From Prado023 sp964418695 (GTDB lineage Bacteria > Actinomycetota > Actinomycetes > S36-B12 > CAIYMF01), in contig CAYQMN010000001.1 in the NCBI GenBank assembly GCA_964418695.1, forward strand, positions 62,001 through 126,000: a stretch of 64,000 bases of DNA, in the 5' to 3' direction. The notes beneath the pieces are model-generated. The model made no database searches, was not told where the DNA came from, and saw only the letters and a list, made by a program, of their open reading frames with translations. Positions within the stretch are counted from its first letter, which is position 1. The number at the start of each line of letters is the position of its first letter. Below are positions 10,199 through 17,776 of this stretch, piece by piece. Made by a program: the position numbers and the translations under genes.

Positions 10199-10252
10199 GA
10201 CGTCCCCTCCTTCACGAGCGGCGGGCCGGCCACGTTGGCGGACCCGATGACC

Positions 10253-10675
10253 TCAACCCACGACAGCGGTGGCGCCGTCGATCTGGAACACGGAGACCTT
10301 CGCGCCGGGCTCGAATCGGGCGTCCTCGTCCAGGGTGCGCGCCGACCAGATCTCGCCGGCCAGCTTGATCCGGCCGTCGCTGGCATCCACCGTCTCGGTG
10401 ACGACCGCGAAGCTCCCGACCAGGGCCGCGGTGCCGCTGCGCTTGGCCGGGGCCTGGTAGAGGTGCTGCTTGGCGACCGGCCGGACGAATGCGATCAGCC
10501 CGACGCTGACCAGCGCGAAGATCGCGGCCTGCGCCACGACCGGCAGCCCGACGGCGGCGCCGACGCCGGCCGCCAGCGCGCCGCCGGCCAGCATGATGAG
10601 CAACAGGCCCGCGGTGACAGCCTCGCCGGCCGCGAGCAGAAGAGCCACAACCCCCCAGACCAGCCACGCTTCCAT
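10253..10675 (-). CDS. NfeD-like membrane protein, short form
   Basis: A 140-residue protein with three hydrophobic segments in the first 70 residues ('WLVWGVVALLLAAGEAVTAG', a Gly/Ala-rich helix, 'AIFALVSVGLIAFV') and a C-terminal OB-fold-like beta domain ('SGTAALVGSFAVVTETVDAS' to 'FEPGAKVSVFQIDG'). This is the short NfeD1b-type layout without the ClpP-like protease domain. It is encoded just ahead of the SPFH gene, its usual partner. Start is ATG 10675-10673 (MEAWLVWG). Confidence 0.9.
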   Translation of the reverse strand: MEAWLVWGVVALLLAAGEAVTAGLLLIMLAGGALAAGVGAAVGLPVVAQAAIFALVSVGLIAFVRPVAKQHLYQAPAKRSGTAALVGSFAVVTETVDASDGRIKLAGEIWSARTLDEDARFEPGAKVSVFQIDGATAVVG

Positions 10676-10753
10676 GCACAGAAGCCTACCGGCCGACCCC
10701 CCATTCGTCCGGCGAGCCGACCCCGCGCCGGTCGAGCTTCGGCAGACCTTCCG

Positions 10754-11692
10754 TCAGCGGGTTCGGACCGCCTCGCGCAGATCGACGTCGGCGCGAGGCG
10801 CACTCGGCGCCGGCTCGGGCTCCTCGGCCGCGGGCTCTGCGGGTGCCGCGGGCGCCTGGGGCTGGGCGGCGCTGATCTGCCCGCGCCGACCGCGCAGCTC
10901 GTGACTGGTGGGCACCGCACGCGCCCAGTAGCGCCCGCGCACCTGACCGCTGCGCAGGCGCACCCCGAAGGCGGTGGTGAGGTTGCGCCCGGTGAGGGTC
11001 TGCGCCACCGGCCCGGCGGCCACCACGGCACCGTCGCGCAGGAGCAGCGCGTGGGTGAACCCGGCCGGGACCTCCTCGACGTGGTGGGTGACCAGCACCT
11101 GGGCGGGCGCCCACCGGTCGGTGGCGATCGCCGCGAGCCGGGTCACGAGGTCCTCGCGCGCTCCTAGGTCCAGCCCCGCTGCCGGCTCGTCCAGGAGCAG
11201 CAGCTCCGGGTCGGTCATGAGGGCGCGCGCGATCTGCACGCGCTTGCGCTCGCCCTCGGACAGCGTGCCGAACACGCGGCCGGACAGCTCCTCGGCGCCC
11301 AGGACCCGCAGCACCGTGCGCGCCTGCTGGAGGTCGGCCTCCTCGTAGCGCTCCAGCCCGCGACCGGTGACCGCCCACGCGGCGGTGACGACCACGTTGA
11401 GCACCGTCTCGTCGGCCGGGATCCGCTCGGCGAGGGCGGCGCTGGACATGCCGATCCGCGGGCGCAGGTCGAACACGTCGACCCGGCCCAGACGATGCCC
11501 GAGCACCGACACGCTCCCGGAGGTCGGGTGGATCAGCGCGCCGGCGAGCTGGACCAGGGTCGTCTTCCCGGCGCCGTTGGGGCCCAGGATCACCCAGCGC
11601 TGGTCCTCCTCGACGGCCCAGTCGACCGCCTTGAGGATCGCCCGGCCACTGCGGACCACGGTTGCTGACTCGAATCGGAGCACCTCGACCAC
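10754..11692 (-). CDS. ABC transporter ATP-binding protein
   Basis: A 312-residue ABC ATPase. Walker A 'GPNGAGKTTLVQL', signature 'LSEGERKRVQIARAL' (variant of LSGGQ), Walker B 'LLLLDEPAAGLD' and the switch His in 'VLVTHH' are all intact. The last 60 residues are a low-complexity Ala/Pro/Glu tail. The GTG at 11692 (VVEVLRFESATVV) is preferred because the extra upstream residues do not resemble the family. No permease or binding-protein gene is adjacent, so its partner and substrate are unknown. This resembles stand-alone molybdate/iron-type (ModF/YlmA-like) ATPases of actinobacteria. Confidence 0.9.
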   Translation of the reverse strand: MVEVLRFESATVVRSGRAILKAVDWAVEEDQRWVILGPNGAGKTTLVQLAGALIHPTSGSVSVLGHRLGRVDVFDLRPRIGMSSAALAERIPADETVLNVVVTAAWAVTGRGLERYEEADLQQARTVLRVLGAEELSGRVFGTLSEGERKRVQIARALMTDPELLLLDEPAAGLDLGAREDLVTRLAAIATDRWAPAQVLVTHHVEEVPAGFTHALLLRDGAVVAAGPVAQTLTGRNLTTAFGVRLRSGQVRGRYWARAVPTSHELRGRRGQISAAQPQAPAAPAEPAAEEPEPAPSAPRADVDLREAVRTR

Positions 11693-11801
11693 GCACGGCA
11701 GGCTACCCGCGAGCGCAGCCAAGCCCGGGCAGGCGCGTGCGGTGCAGACCCAGGTCGTCGAGGTGGCCTGTCCTTGGGTCTCGAGCCGCGCGGCCTTGGC
11801 C

Positions 11802-11807
11802 TACCCT
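11802..11807 (+). promoter_or_regulatory. -10-like TACCCT, likely leaderless start
   Basis: TACCCT ends seven bases before the GTG at 11815, and no Shine-Dalgarno sequence precedes that start. Fits the TANNNT pattern seen before many genes of this window. No clear -35. Confidence 0.5.
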
Positions 11808-11814
11808 CCTGGGC

Positions 11815-12540
11815 GTGACCTGCGAACCGTGCGCGACGGCTGCCGCCCTGTGGCTGCAGGCATGGCTGGCGGGGCAGGCGGACTCCGATGCCACCGTGAC
11901 GGCGCTGACCCGGGCGCTGCCCGACTGCGCGCCCGTGCAGCTGCTGGCCGACCTGCGCGAAGCGGGCGCCGACCAGGTGTGGCTGCTCCTCCCCCGCCCC
12001 GGCGCCACGCTCGGCTGGCCGCGCTGCGCCCCCGTCGGCCCGGAGCCGGCGGTGCTGGCCAGCCGCGCCGGAGCCTCGTGCGCGCTGATCCCCGCGGGCG
12101 CCGGTCGGCAGCGGATGGTCGCGGTGACCGGCGAGCCCACGCTCCCGCTGGCCGCGTCGGCGATGGGCCCGCGCGCCGTCGAGCGCGCACTGGGCCAGCT
12201 GGTCATCGAGGCCGCGCGCCGACTGGAGGCCTTGGACCTGGCGCGCTCCCCCGGTCGGCCCGGGTCGACGCGGTGGGCCCGCGCCCTCGTCCCGACTCCC
12301 CCCGGTCTGCCCAGCGCGGCCGTGGCCACGCTCGATCGGGCGACCACCATCCTCGACGCCCTGGAGCTGGCCATGACCGATGAGGGCGCAGCGAACACCG
12401 CCGGCGAGGCCGCGGCCCGATCCCTCCGGCTGCGCGAGCTGCGCGACGGGGTGCACGACCTGCTGGTGGCCCTGGTCGCCGGGCTGGGCGCGCAGGCCGC
12501 CCCCGCCACGGCACGCCCGGCCGCCGCGAGCCTGCGGTGA
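11815..12540 (+). CDS. Hypothetical protein translationally coupled to serB
   Basis: A 241-residue protein I do not recognise. It starts at GTG 11815 (VTCEPCATAAALWLQ) and ends in a four-base GTGA overlap with serB, so the two are almost certainly co-translated. It is Ala/Leu/Arg-rich and soluble, with no membrane helix or signal peptide. An N-terminal 'CEPC' pair could bind metal or form a disulfide. The middle contains 'QVWLLLPRPGATLGWPR', and the C-terminal half is helical. Coupling hints at a link to serine metabolism or simply shared expression; no function is claimed. Confidence 0.75.
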   Translation: MTCEPCATAAALWLQAWLAGQADSDATVTALTRALPDCAPVQLLADLREAGADQVWLLLPRPGATLGWPRCAPVGPEPAVLASRAGASCALIPAGAGRQRMVAVTGEPTLPLAASAMGPRAVERALGQLVIEAARRLEALDLARSPGRPGSTRWARALVPTPPGLPSAAVATLDRATTILDALELAMTDEGAANTAGEAAARSLRLRELRDGVHDLLVALVAGLGAQAAPATARPAAASLR

Positions 12541-13487
12541 CCGGCTCCCCCACGAGCACCGACTGCGTACTGACCGTCGTCGCGTCCGAGCTCGACGCAG
12601 CGGTCGAAGAATCGCTCCTGACCGCAGTCGCCGAGGCAGGCGCCGAGGTGCTGAGCGCCCGGCGCGTGGCCGATGCCGGTCTGGCCGGCCTGGTGCTGCA
12701 CGTGACCGGGGTGGATCCCGCGCCGCTGCGGGCCGCCGCCGACCGGGCGACCGGTGCGGCCTCCGGTGCGGCAGCCGGCTGGTGCGTCGTGCCCGCGCTG
12801 CCGCAGACCGGTCCGATGCTGCTGATGATGGACGTGGACTCCACGCTGATCCGTGACGAGGTGATCGAGCTGCTGGCCCGGTTCGCGGGCCGCGAGGCCG
12901 AGGTCGCGGCGGTCACCGAGGCGGCGATGCGCGGCGAGCTGGACTTCGCCGAGTCCCTGCACGCCCGGGTCGCCACGCTCGCCGGCCTGCCCGCCGACGT
13001 GATCGAGCGGACGCGCGCGGAGATCCGGCTGACCCCGGGCGCGGACCGGCTGTGCCGGGTCCTGCACGAGGCGGGGCACCGCGTGGGCCTGGTGAGTGGC
13101 GGGTTCACCGCCGTGATCGAGCCGCTGGCCACCGCGCTGGGCATCCAGGACGTCCGGGCCAACACGCTGGAGATCGTCGACGGGCACCTGACCGGGCGCG
13201 TCCTGGGCGAGGTGGTCGATCGAGCGGTCAAGGCGCGCACCCTGCGCGAGGTGGCCGCGCGCGAGGGCATCCCGCGCGAGCGGACCGTCGCGATCGGCGA
13301 CGGCGCGAACGACCTGGGCCTGCTGGCCGTGGCGGGCGTCGGCCTCGCCTTCAACGCCAAGCCGGTGCTGCGCGCCGCGGCCGACGGGGTGCTGGACCTG
13401 CCGAGGCTGGACGCCGCTCTGCTGCTGCTCGGGATGGCCCAGCCGGCCACCCAGCCGGACGCTCGGTCGAGCGCTCAGTCGGACTGA
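12537..13487 (+). CDS. serB: Phosphoserine phosphatase SerB
   Basis: A 316-residue HAD-superfamily phosphatase catalysing the last step of serine synthesis (phosphoserine to serine). The catalytic motif is 'MDVDSTLIRDEVIELLA' (nucleophile first Asp), motif II 'LVSGGFT', and motif III 'IGDGANDLGLL' with the Mg-binding Asp. The first 85 residues form an ACT-like regulatory region, as in other actinobacterial SerB. It starts with GTG 12537 inside the stop of the preceding gene. The 3' end overlaps the convergent sixA gene by 13 bases. Confidence 0.95.
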   Translation: MTGSPTSTDCVLTVVASELDAAVEESLLTAVAEAGAEVLSARRVADAGLAGLVLHVTGVDPAPLRAAADRATGAASGAAAGWCVVPALPQTGPMLLMMDVDSTLIRDEVIELLARFAGREAEVAAVTEAAMRGELDFAESLHARVATLAGLPADVIERTRAEIRLTPGADRLCRVLHEAGHRVGLVSGGFTAVIEPLATALGIQDVRANTLEIVDGHLTGRVLGEVVDRAVKARTLREVAAREGIPRERTVAIGDGANDLGLLAVAGVGLAFNAKPVLRAAADGVLDLPRLDAALLLLGMAQPATQPDARSSAQSD

Positions 13488-14029
13488 TCGGGCTGGCTGC
13501 CAGGCAGCTCGCGCGGGGACTTCACCTCGACGAGCTCGCCCCAGTCCGGTCCGGCGTCGCGCCAGTCCGCCGCACTGGTCAGGATGGCCGCGGTGCAGGT
13601 GGGGTACTTCTGTGCGATCCGGTCGAGCAGGGCGTGCTTCTGCCCGCGGCCGCGAGCGGCCAGCAGCTGGGCCAGATCCGAGACGCCCGGCTCGTGGCCG
13701 ACGAGCAGGACCGTGTGCGCGTGCGCGGGCAGCCCGGCCACCACGCTGACCAGCTCGTCGCCCCACGCTCCGTAGATGCGCTCGTCCAGGAGCCTGGGCA
13801 CCTCCGCGCCGAACGCGGGCGCGATCAGCTCCCAGGTCTGCTGGGTGCGCGCCGCCGGGCTCACGACCGCCAGGTCGGGCGCGCCCACTGATCCGGCGAG
13901 CCACTCCCCCACCCTCGGCGCGTCCCCGCGACCGCGCGGCGCCAGGGGCCGGTCGAAGTCCACCACGCCCCACGGGTAGTCCGACTTGGCGTGCCGGACG
14001 ATGACCAGACGACGGTTCGGCTCCTGCAT
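13475..14029 (-). CDS. sixA: SixA-like phosphohistidine phosphatase
   Basis: A 184-residue histidine phosphatase-fold protein. The catalytic motif 'VIVRHAKSDYPWG' (RHG variant RHAKS) at the N-terminus and 'LLVGHEPGVSDLA' with the second catalytic His match SixA, which dephosphorylates histidine on phosphotransfer proteins; other small-molecule phosphatases share the fold. Start ATG 14029-14027 (MQEPNRRLVIV). It overlaps serB tail to tail and is separated from divergently transcribed cphB by only 19 bases. Confidence 0.88.
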   Translation of the reverse strand: MQEPNRRLVIVRHAKSDYPWGVVDFDRPLAPRGRGDAPRVGEWLAGSVGAPDLAVVSPAARTQQTWELIAPAFGAEVPRLLDERIYGAWGDELVSVVAGLPAHAHTVLLVGHEPGVSDLAQLLAARGRGQKHALLDRIAQKYPTCTAAILTSAADWRDAGPDWGELVEVKSPRELPGSQPDQSD

Positions 14030-14035
14030 GGCGGC

Positions 14036-14041
14036 TACGCT
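14036..14041 (+). promoter_or_regulatory. -10-like TACGCT, likely leaderless start of cphB
   Basis: TACGCT ends seven bases before GTG 14049 within the 19-base gap between sixA and cphB. The gap is too short for a 5' leader, so cphB is probably leaderless and any -35 lies inside sixA. Confidence 0.55.
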
Positions 14042-14048
14042 GCCACAG

Positions 14049-15008
14049 GTGAGCGCCCCCGTGGAGTCCCCGCGCCGCCATCTCATGGCGATCGGGGGCG
14101 CCGAGGACAAGCTGGGCGAGGCCCAGATCCTGCGCCGCTTCCTCGCCGAGGCCGGCGGCCCGGGTGCCCGGCTCGTCGTGTGCCCCACGGCCTCGGCACT
14201 GGGCCCGGAGATCACCGAGCTGTACGACCGGCTGTTCCGGCGGCTGGGGGCCATGCAGGTGCGCATCGCCCGGCCGCACGACCGGCGCGACTCCGAGAGC
14301 CCCGAGCTGGCCGAGCTGGTCGCCGATGCCACGGGGGTCTACTTCACGGGCGGCAACCAGATGAAGCTGGCGTCCACCATCCGCGGCACCCGGTTCGGCG
14401 ACGCGGTCGTGGCCGCCTACCGGGCTGGGGTCGTGGTCGGCGGCACGTCGGCGGGCGCCTCGGTCGTCAGCGAGCACATGGTGGGCTACGGCACCTCCGG
14501 CAACAGCCCCAAGTTCCGGATGGTCGGCTCGGCCCAGGGCCTGGGCCTGCTGCCCGGCGTCATCGTGGACCAGCACTTCAGCCAGCGCGACAGGTTCGGC
14601 CGGCTGGTGAACCTGGTGGCCGGCTCCCCGGACCTGCTGGGCATCGGCCTGGACGAGGACACCGCCATCGTGGTCACCAACGAGACCGAGCTGGAGGTGG
14701 TCGGCCGCGGCTCGGTGTTCGTCGCCGACCTGCGCAGCGCGGTCTCCGACGCCGCCCGGGTGCGCGGCACCGATGCGCTCATGGTCTCCGGCGCGGCGGT
14801 GCACTTCCTGCCGCACGGGGCCCGCTTCGACATTCCGTCGCGCTCGCTGGTGTCCTACCGTGATGTCGCCGCAGTCGACCAGGGCACGCCCACCCACGAC
14901 CTGGCCGTCATCTCACGGCGCGTGGCCGCCGAGGGAGTCGACGACGCCATCGTGGCGCGCAACGCCAGGCGCCGGCGCCGGACGAAGGAGCCCGAGGAGT
15001 CGACGTGA
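14049..15008 (+). CDS. cphB: Cyanophycinase
   Basis: A 319-residue S51-family serine exopeptidase that cleaves cyanophycin into beta-Asp-Arg dipeptides. Landmarks: 'HLMAIGGAEDKLGE' at the N-terminus, 'GVYFTGGNQMKLAS', the nucleophile elbow 'GGTSAGASVVSEHM' (Ser) and 'VDQHFSQRDRFGRL'. Intracellular; no signal peptide. It starts at GTG 14049. It overlaps cphA by four bases (GTGA), so breakdown and synthesis enzymes are co-translated from one transcript. No isoaspartyl dipeptidase or agmatinase gene is in view. Confidence 0.95.
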   Translation: MSAPVESPRRHLMAIGGAEDKLGEAQILRRFLAEAGGPGARLVVCPTASALGPEITELYDRLFRRLGAMQVRIARPHDRRDSESPELAELVADATGVYFTGGNQMKLASTIRGTRFGDAVVAAYRAGVVVGGTSAGASVVSEHMVGYGTSGNSPKFRMVGSAQGLGLLPGVIVDQHFSQRDRFGRLVNLVAGSPDLLGIGLDEDTAIVVTNETELEVVGRGSVFVADLRSAVSDAARVRGTDALMVSGAAVHFLPHGARFDIPSRSLVSYRDVAAVDQGTPTHDLAVISRRVAAEGVDDAIVARNARRRRRTKEPEEST

Positions 15009-17734
15009 CCGACCGACCCGTCCCATCAGGTGAAGCGGCGCCGGACCTGAGCATCGTGGAGATGCGCGTCTACCGGGGGCCCAACATCTGGTCGTACGGG
15101 CCGGCCATCCACGCGGTCGTCGATCTGGGCTCCCTGGAGGAGCACCCCACCGACACGCTTCCCGGGTTCACCGACCGGCTGCTGGAGCTGCTGCCCGGTG
15201 TGGGCGAGCACTCCTGCTCCCGGGGTCACCGGGGCGGGTTCGCCGAGCGGCTGCGGGAGGGCACGTGGGTCGGCCACGTGGCCGAGCACATCGCCCTGCA
15301 GCTGCAGAACGAGGCCGGGCACGACATCCGCCGGGGCAAGACGCGCAGCACCGGAGTGACCGGGCAGTACCACGTCATCATCGGCTACCAGGACGAGCGG
15401 GTGGCGCTCTCGGCGACCCGGCTCGCGGTCCGGCTGGTCAACGACCTGGTCGCGCACGACCCCGAGTTCGACTTCGAGGCCGAGCTGGAGGACTTCCTGC
15501 TGGGCGCGCAGCGCGCGGCGTTCGGGCCGTCCACGCAGGCCCTGGTCGACGAGGCCGCCTCCCGGGACATCCCGTGGATGCGGCTGAACTCGGCGTCGCT
15601 GGTGCAGCTCGGGCAGGGCCGGTACGCGCAGCGGATCCGCGCGACCATGACATCGCAGACCTCCGCGCTGGCCACCGACATCGCCAGCGACAAGGACATG
15701 ACCAACCGGCTGCTGGCCGCGGCCGGCCTGCCGGTGCCCGCGGGCGACGCGATCCGCACGCTGCGCGGCGCACTGCGCGCGGCCCGGTCGATCGGCTACC
15801 CGGTGGTGGTCAAGCCGGTCGACGGCAACCACGGCCGCGGCGTGGTCCTGGACGTCGGCGACGACCAAGCGCTGGAGGCGGCCTACGACGTGGCGAAGGC
15901 GCAGTCGCGCAGCGGCGAGCTGCAGATCGAGAGCTTCGTCACCGGCAGCGACTACCGGTTCCTGGTCGTGGGCGGCCGGATGGTGGCGGTCGCCGAGCGG
16001 GTGCCGGCGCACGTGGTCGGCGACGGCCGGCACTCGGTCGCCGAGCTGGTCGAGATCACCAACGCCGATCCCCGGCGCGGCGTGGGCCACGAGAAGGTGC
16101 TCACCCGCATCCGGCTCGACGATGCCGCGGTCACGCTGGTCGCGGCGCAGGGCCTGGCGATGGACGCCGTCCCCGAGGCCGGCGCGATGGTCAAGCTCGC
16201 GCTGACCGCCAACATGTCGACCGGCGGCATCTCGATCGACCGGACGACCGAGGCACATCCGGACAACGTCGAGATCGCCGAGGAGGCCGCGCGCGTGGTC
16301 GGCCTGGACGTGGCCGGCATCGACTTCATCGCCCCGGACATCACCAAGCCGGTGCGCGAGGCCGGCGGGGCGATCTGCGAGGTGAACGCCGCACCCGGCT
16401 TCCGGATGCACACGCATCCCACGATCGGCGAGCCGCAGTACATCGCCAAGCCGGTGATCGACCTGCTGTTCCCGCCCGGGACGCCCAGCCGGGTGCCGAT
16501 CGTCGCGGTGACCGGCACGAACGGCAAGACCACGACGGCGCGCATGATCGGCCACGTCTTCAAGGGCATGGGCCGCAAGGTCGGGATGACCTCGACCGAC
16601 GGCGTGGTGATCGACGAGCGGCTGGTCATCCGCTCGGACGCCTCCGGACCGAAGAGCGCCCGGATGGTCCTGCAGAACCCGCGTGTGGACTTCGCGGTGC
16701 TGGAGGTGGCGCGTGGCGGGATCCTGCGCGAAGGCCTGGGCTACGACCGCAACGACGTGGCCGTCGTGCTCAACGTGGCCTCCGATCACCTGGGCGTGCG
16801 TGGGATCAACACGCTGGAGGATCTCGCCGACGTCAAGAGCGTGGTGGTCGAGGCGGTGCCGGCCGGCGGGTACGCGGTGCTCAACGCCGACGACCCGAAC
16901 GTGGCCGCGATGGCCCGGCGCTGCACCGGCAACGTCGTCTGGTTCACGCTGGCCGAGGCCGGATCGGCTACGCGGGCGATGATCGATCGGCACTGCCGCG
17001 ACGGCGGCTGGGCGCTGGTGCTCGACCGGGGCGAGCTGGGTGAGTCGATCGTGCTGCGCCAGGGCAAGCGCTCGCTGCAGGTGGCGTTCACCCATCTGCT
17101 GCCGGCGACCTTCGGCGGTCGTGCCCGGTTCAACGTGGCCAACGCGATGGCCGCAGCGGGCGCCAGCTTCGCCGCCGGAGCCACCCTGCAGGACATCCGG
17201 GCCGGGCTGCGCAGCTTCTCCACCACCTACAACCTGGCCCCCGGCCGGCTCAACCAGATCGACGTCAACGGCGTGCACGTGTTCGTCGACTATGCGCACA
17301 ACCCGGCCGGCCTGGAGGCCCTGGGCGAGTTCGTCGGCGCGTTCACCGAAGGGCTGGAGTCGGCGAGCTCCGAGGTGCACAAGCGTCGCCGGATCGGCGT
17401 CGTCGGCACCGCCGGGGACCGGCGCGACGAGGACCTGCGCGACCTCGGCCGGACCGCCGCTCGGCACTTCGACCTGGTGGTGGTGAAGGAGGACCTGGCC
17501 ACCCGCGGTCGCCAGCGTGGCGAGGTGGCGGTGCTGATCGAGCAGGGCGTGCGCGAGGGGATGGCTGACGGGGGCCGGACCAAGGACGTGCGCGTGGTGG
17601 TCGAGGAGCTCGAGGCGGTCCGCACGGCGATGGACGATGCCGGGCTCGGCGACGTGGTCGCGATCTGCGCGGACCGCACGGACGCCGTCTACACCGAGCT
17701 CGAGACGCTGGGCCACGAGAAGTTCCACGACTGA
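15005..17734 (+). CDS. cphA: Cyanophycin synthetase, full length
   Basis: A 909-residue CphA1-type enzyme that builds the Asp-Arg polymer cyanophycin from ATP, Asp and Arg. N domain (1-165) contains 'GTWVGHVAEHIALQLQ', an HxxEH arrangement. To my knowledge some CphA1 N domains carry a cryptic hydrolase site that makes primers, so this could self-prime. ATP-grasp domain (about 215-475) has 'GYPVVVKPVDGNHGRGV' and adds Asp. The Mur-ligase-like domain (about 485-905) has the P-loop 'VAVTGTNGKTTTARMIG', 'SDHLGVRGI' and 'FVDYAHNPAGLEAL', and adds Arg. GTG 15005 overlaps the cphB stop. Confidence 0.97.
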   Translation: MTDRPVPSGEAAPDLSIVEMRVYRGPNIWSYGPAIHAVVDLGSLEEHPTDTLPGFTDRLLELLPGVGEHSCSRGHRGGFAERLREGTWVGHVAEHIALQLQNEAGHDIRRGKTRSTGVTGQYHVIIGYQDERVALSATRLAVRLVNDLVAHDPEFDFEAELEDFLLGAQRAAFGPSTQALVDEAASRDIPWMRLNSASLVQLGQGRYAQRIRATMTSQTSALATDIASDKDMTNRLLAAAGLPVPAGDAIRTLRGALRAARSIGYPVVVKPVDGNHGRGVVLDVGDDQALEAAYDVAKAQSRSGELQIESFVTGSDYRFLVVGGRMVAVAERVPAHVVGDGRHSVAELVEITNADPRRGVGHEKVLTRIRLDDAAVTLVAAQGLAMDAVPEAGAMVKLALTANMSTGGISIDRTTEAHPDNVEIAEEAARVVGLDVAGIDFIAPDITKPVREAGGAICEVNAAPGFRMHTHPTIGEPQYIAKPVIDLLFPPGTPSRVPIVAVTGTNGKTTTARMIGHVFKGMGRKVGMTSTDGVVIDERLVIRSDASGPKSARMVLQNPRVDFAVLEVARGGILREGLGYDRNDVAVVLNVASDHLGVRGINTLEDLADVKSVVVEAVPAGGYAVLNADDPNVAAMARRCTGNVVWFTLAEAGSATRAMIDRHCRDGGWALVLDRGELGESIVLRQGKRSLQVAFTHLLPATFGGRARFNVANAMAAAGASFAAGATLQDIRAGLRSFSTTYNLAPGRLNQIDVNGVHVFVDYAHNPAGLEALGEFVGAFTEGLESASSEVHKRRRIGVVGTAGDRRDEDLRDLGRTAARHFDLVVVKEDLATRGRQRGEVAVLIEQGVREGMADGGRTKDVRVVVEELEAVRTAMDDAGLGDVVAICADRTDAVYTELETLGHEKFHD

Positions 17735-17776
17735 CCGGCACCGATCCGGGCGGGTCCGGGCCAGCCCCGGCCGGTC

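Noticed and set aside
7637..11167. Very long open frame antisense to pta and the SPFH/NfeD genes
   Set aside because: High GC leaves few stop codons on the opposite strand. Its translation is Arg/Gly/Asp-rich with no domain, while the other strand encodes clear pta, SPFH and NfeD proteins.
15026..17728. 900-codon antisense frame over cphA
   Set aside because: Shadow of the cphA reading frame; no motif and no ribosome binding site.
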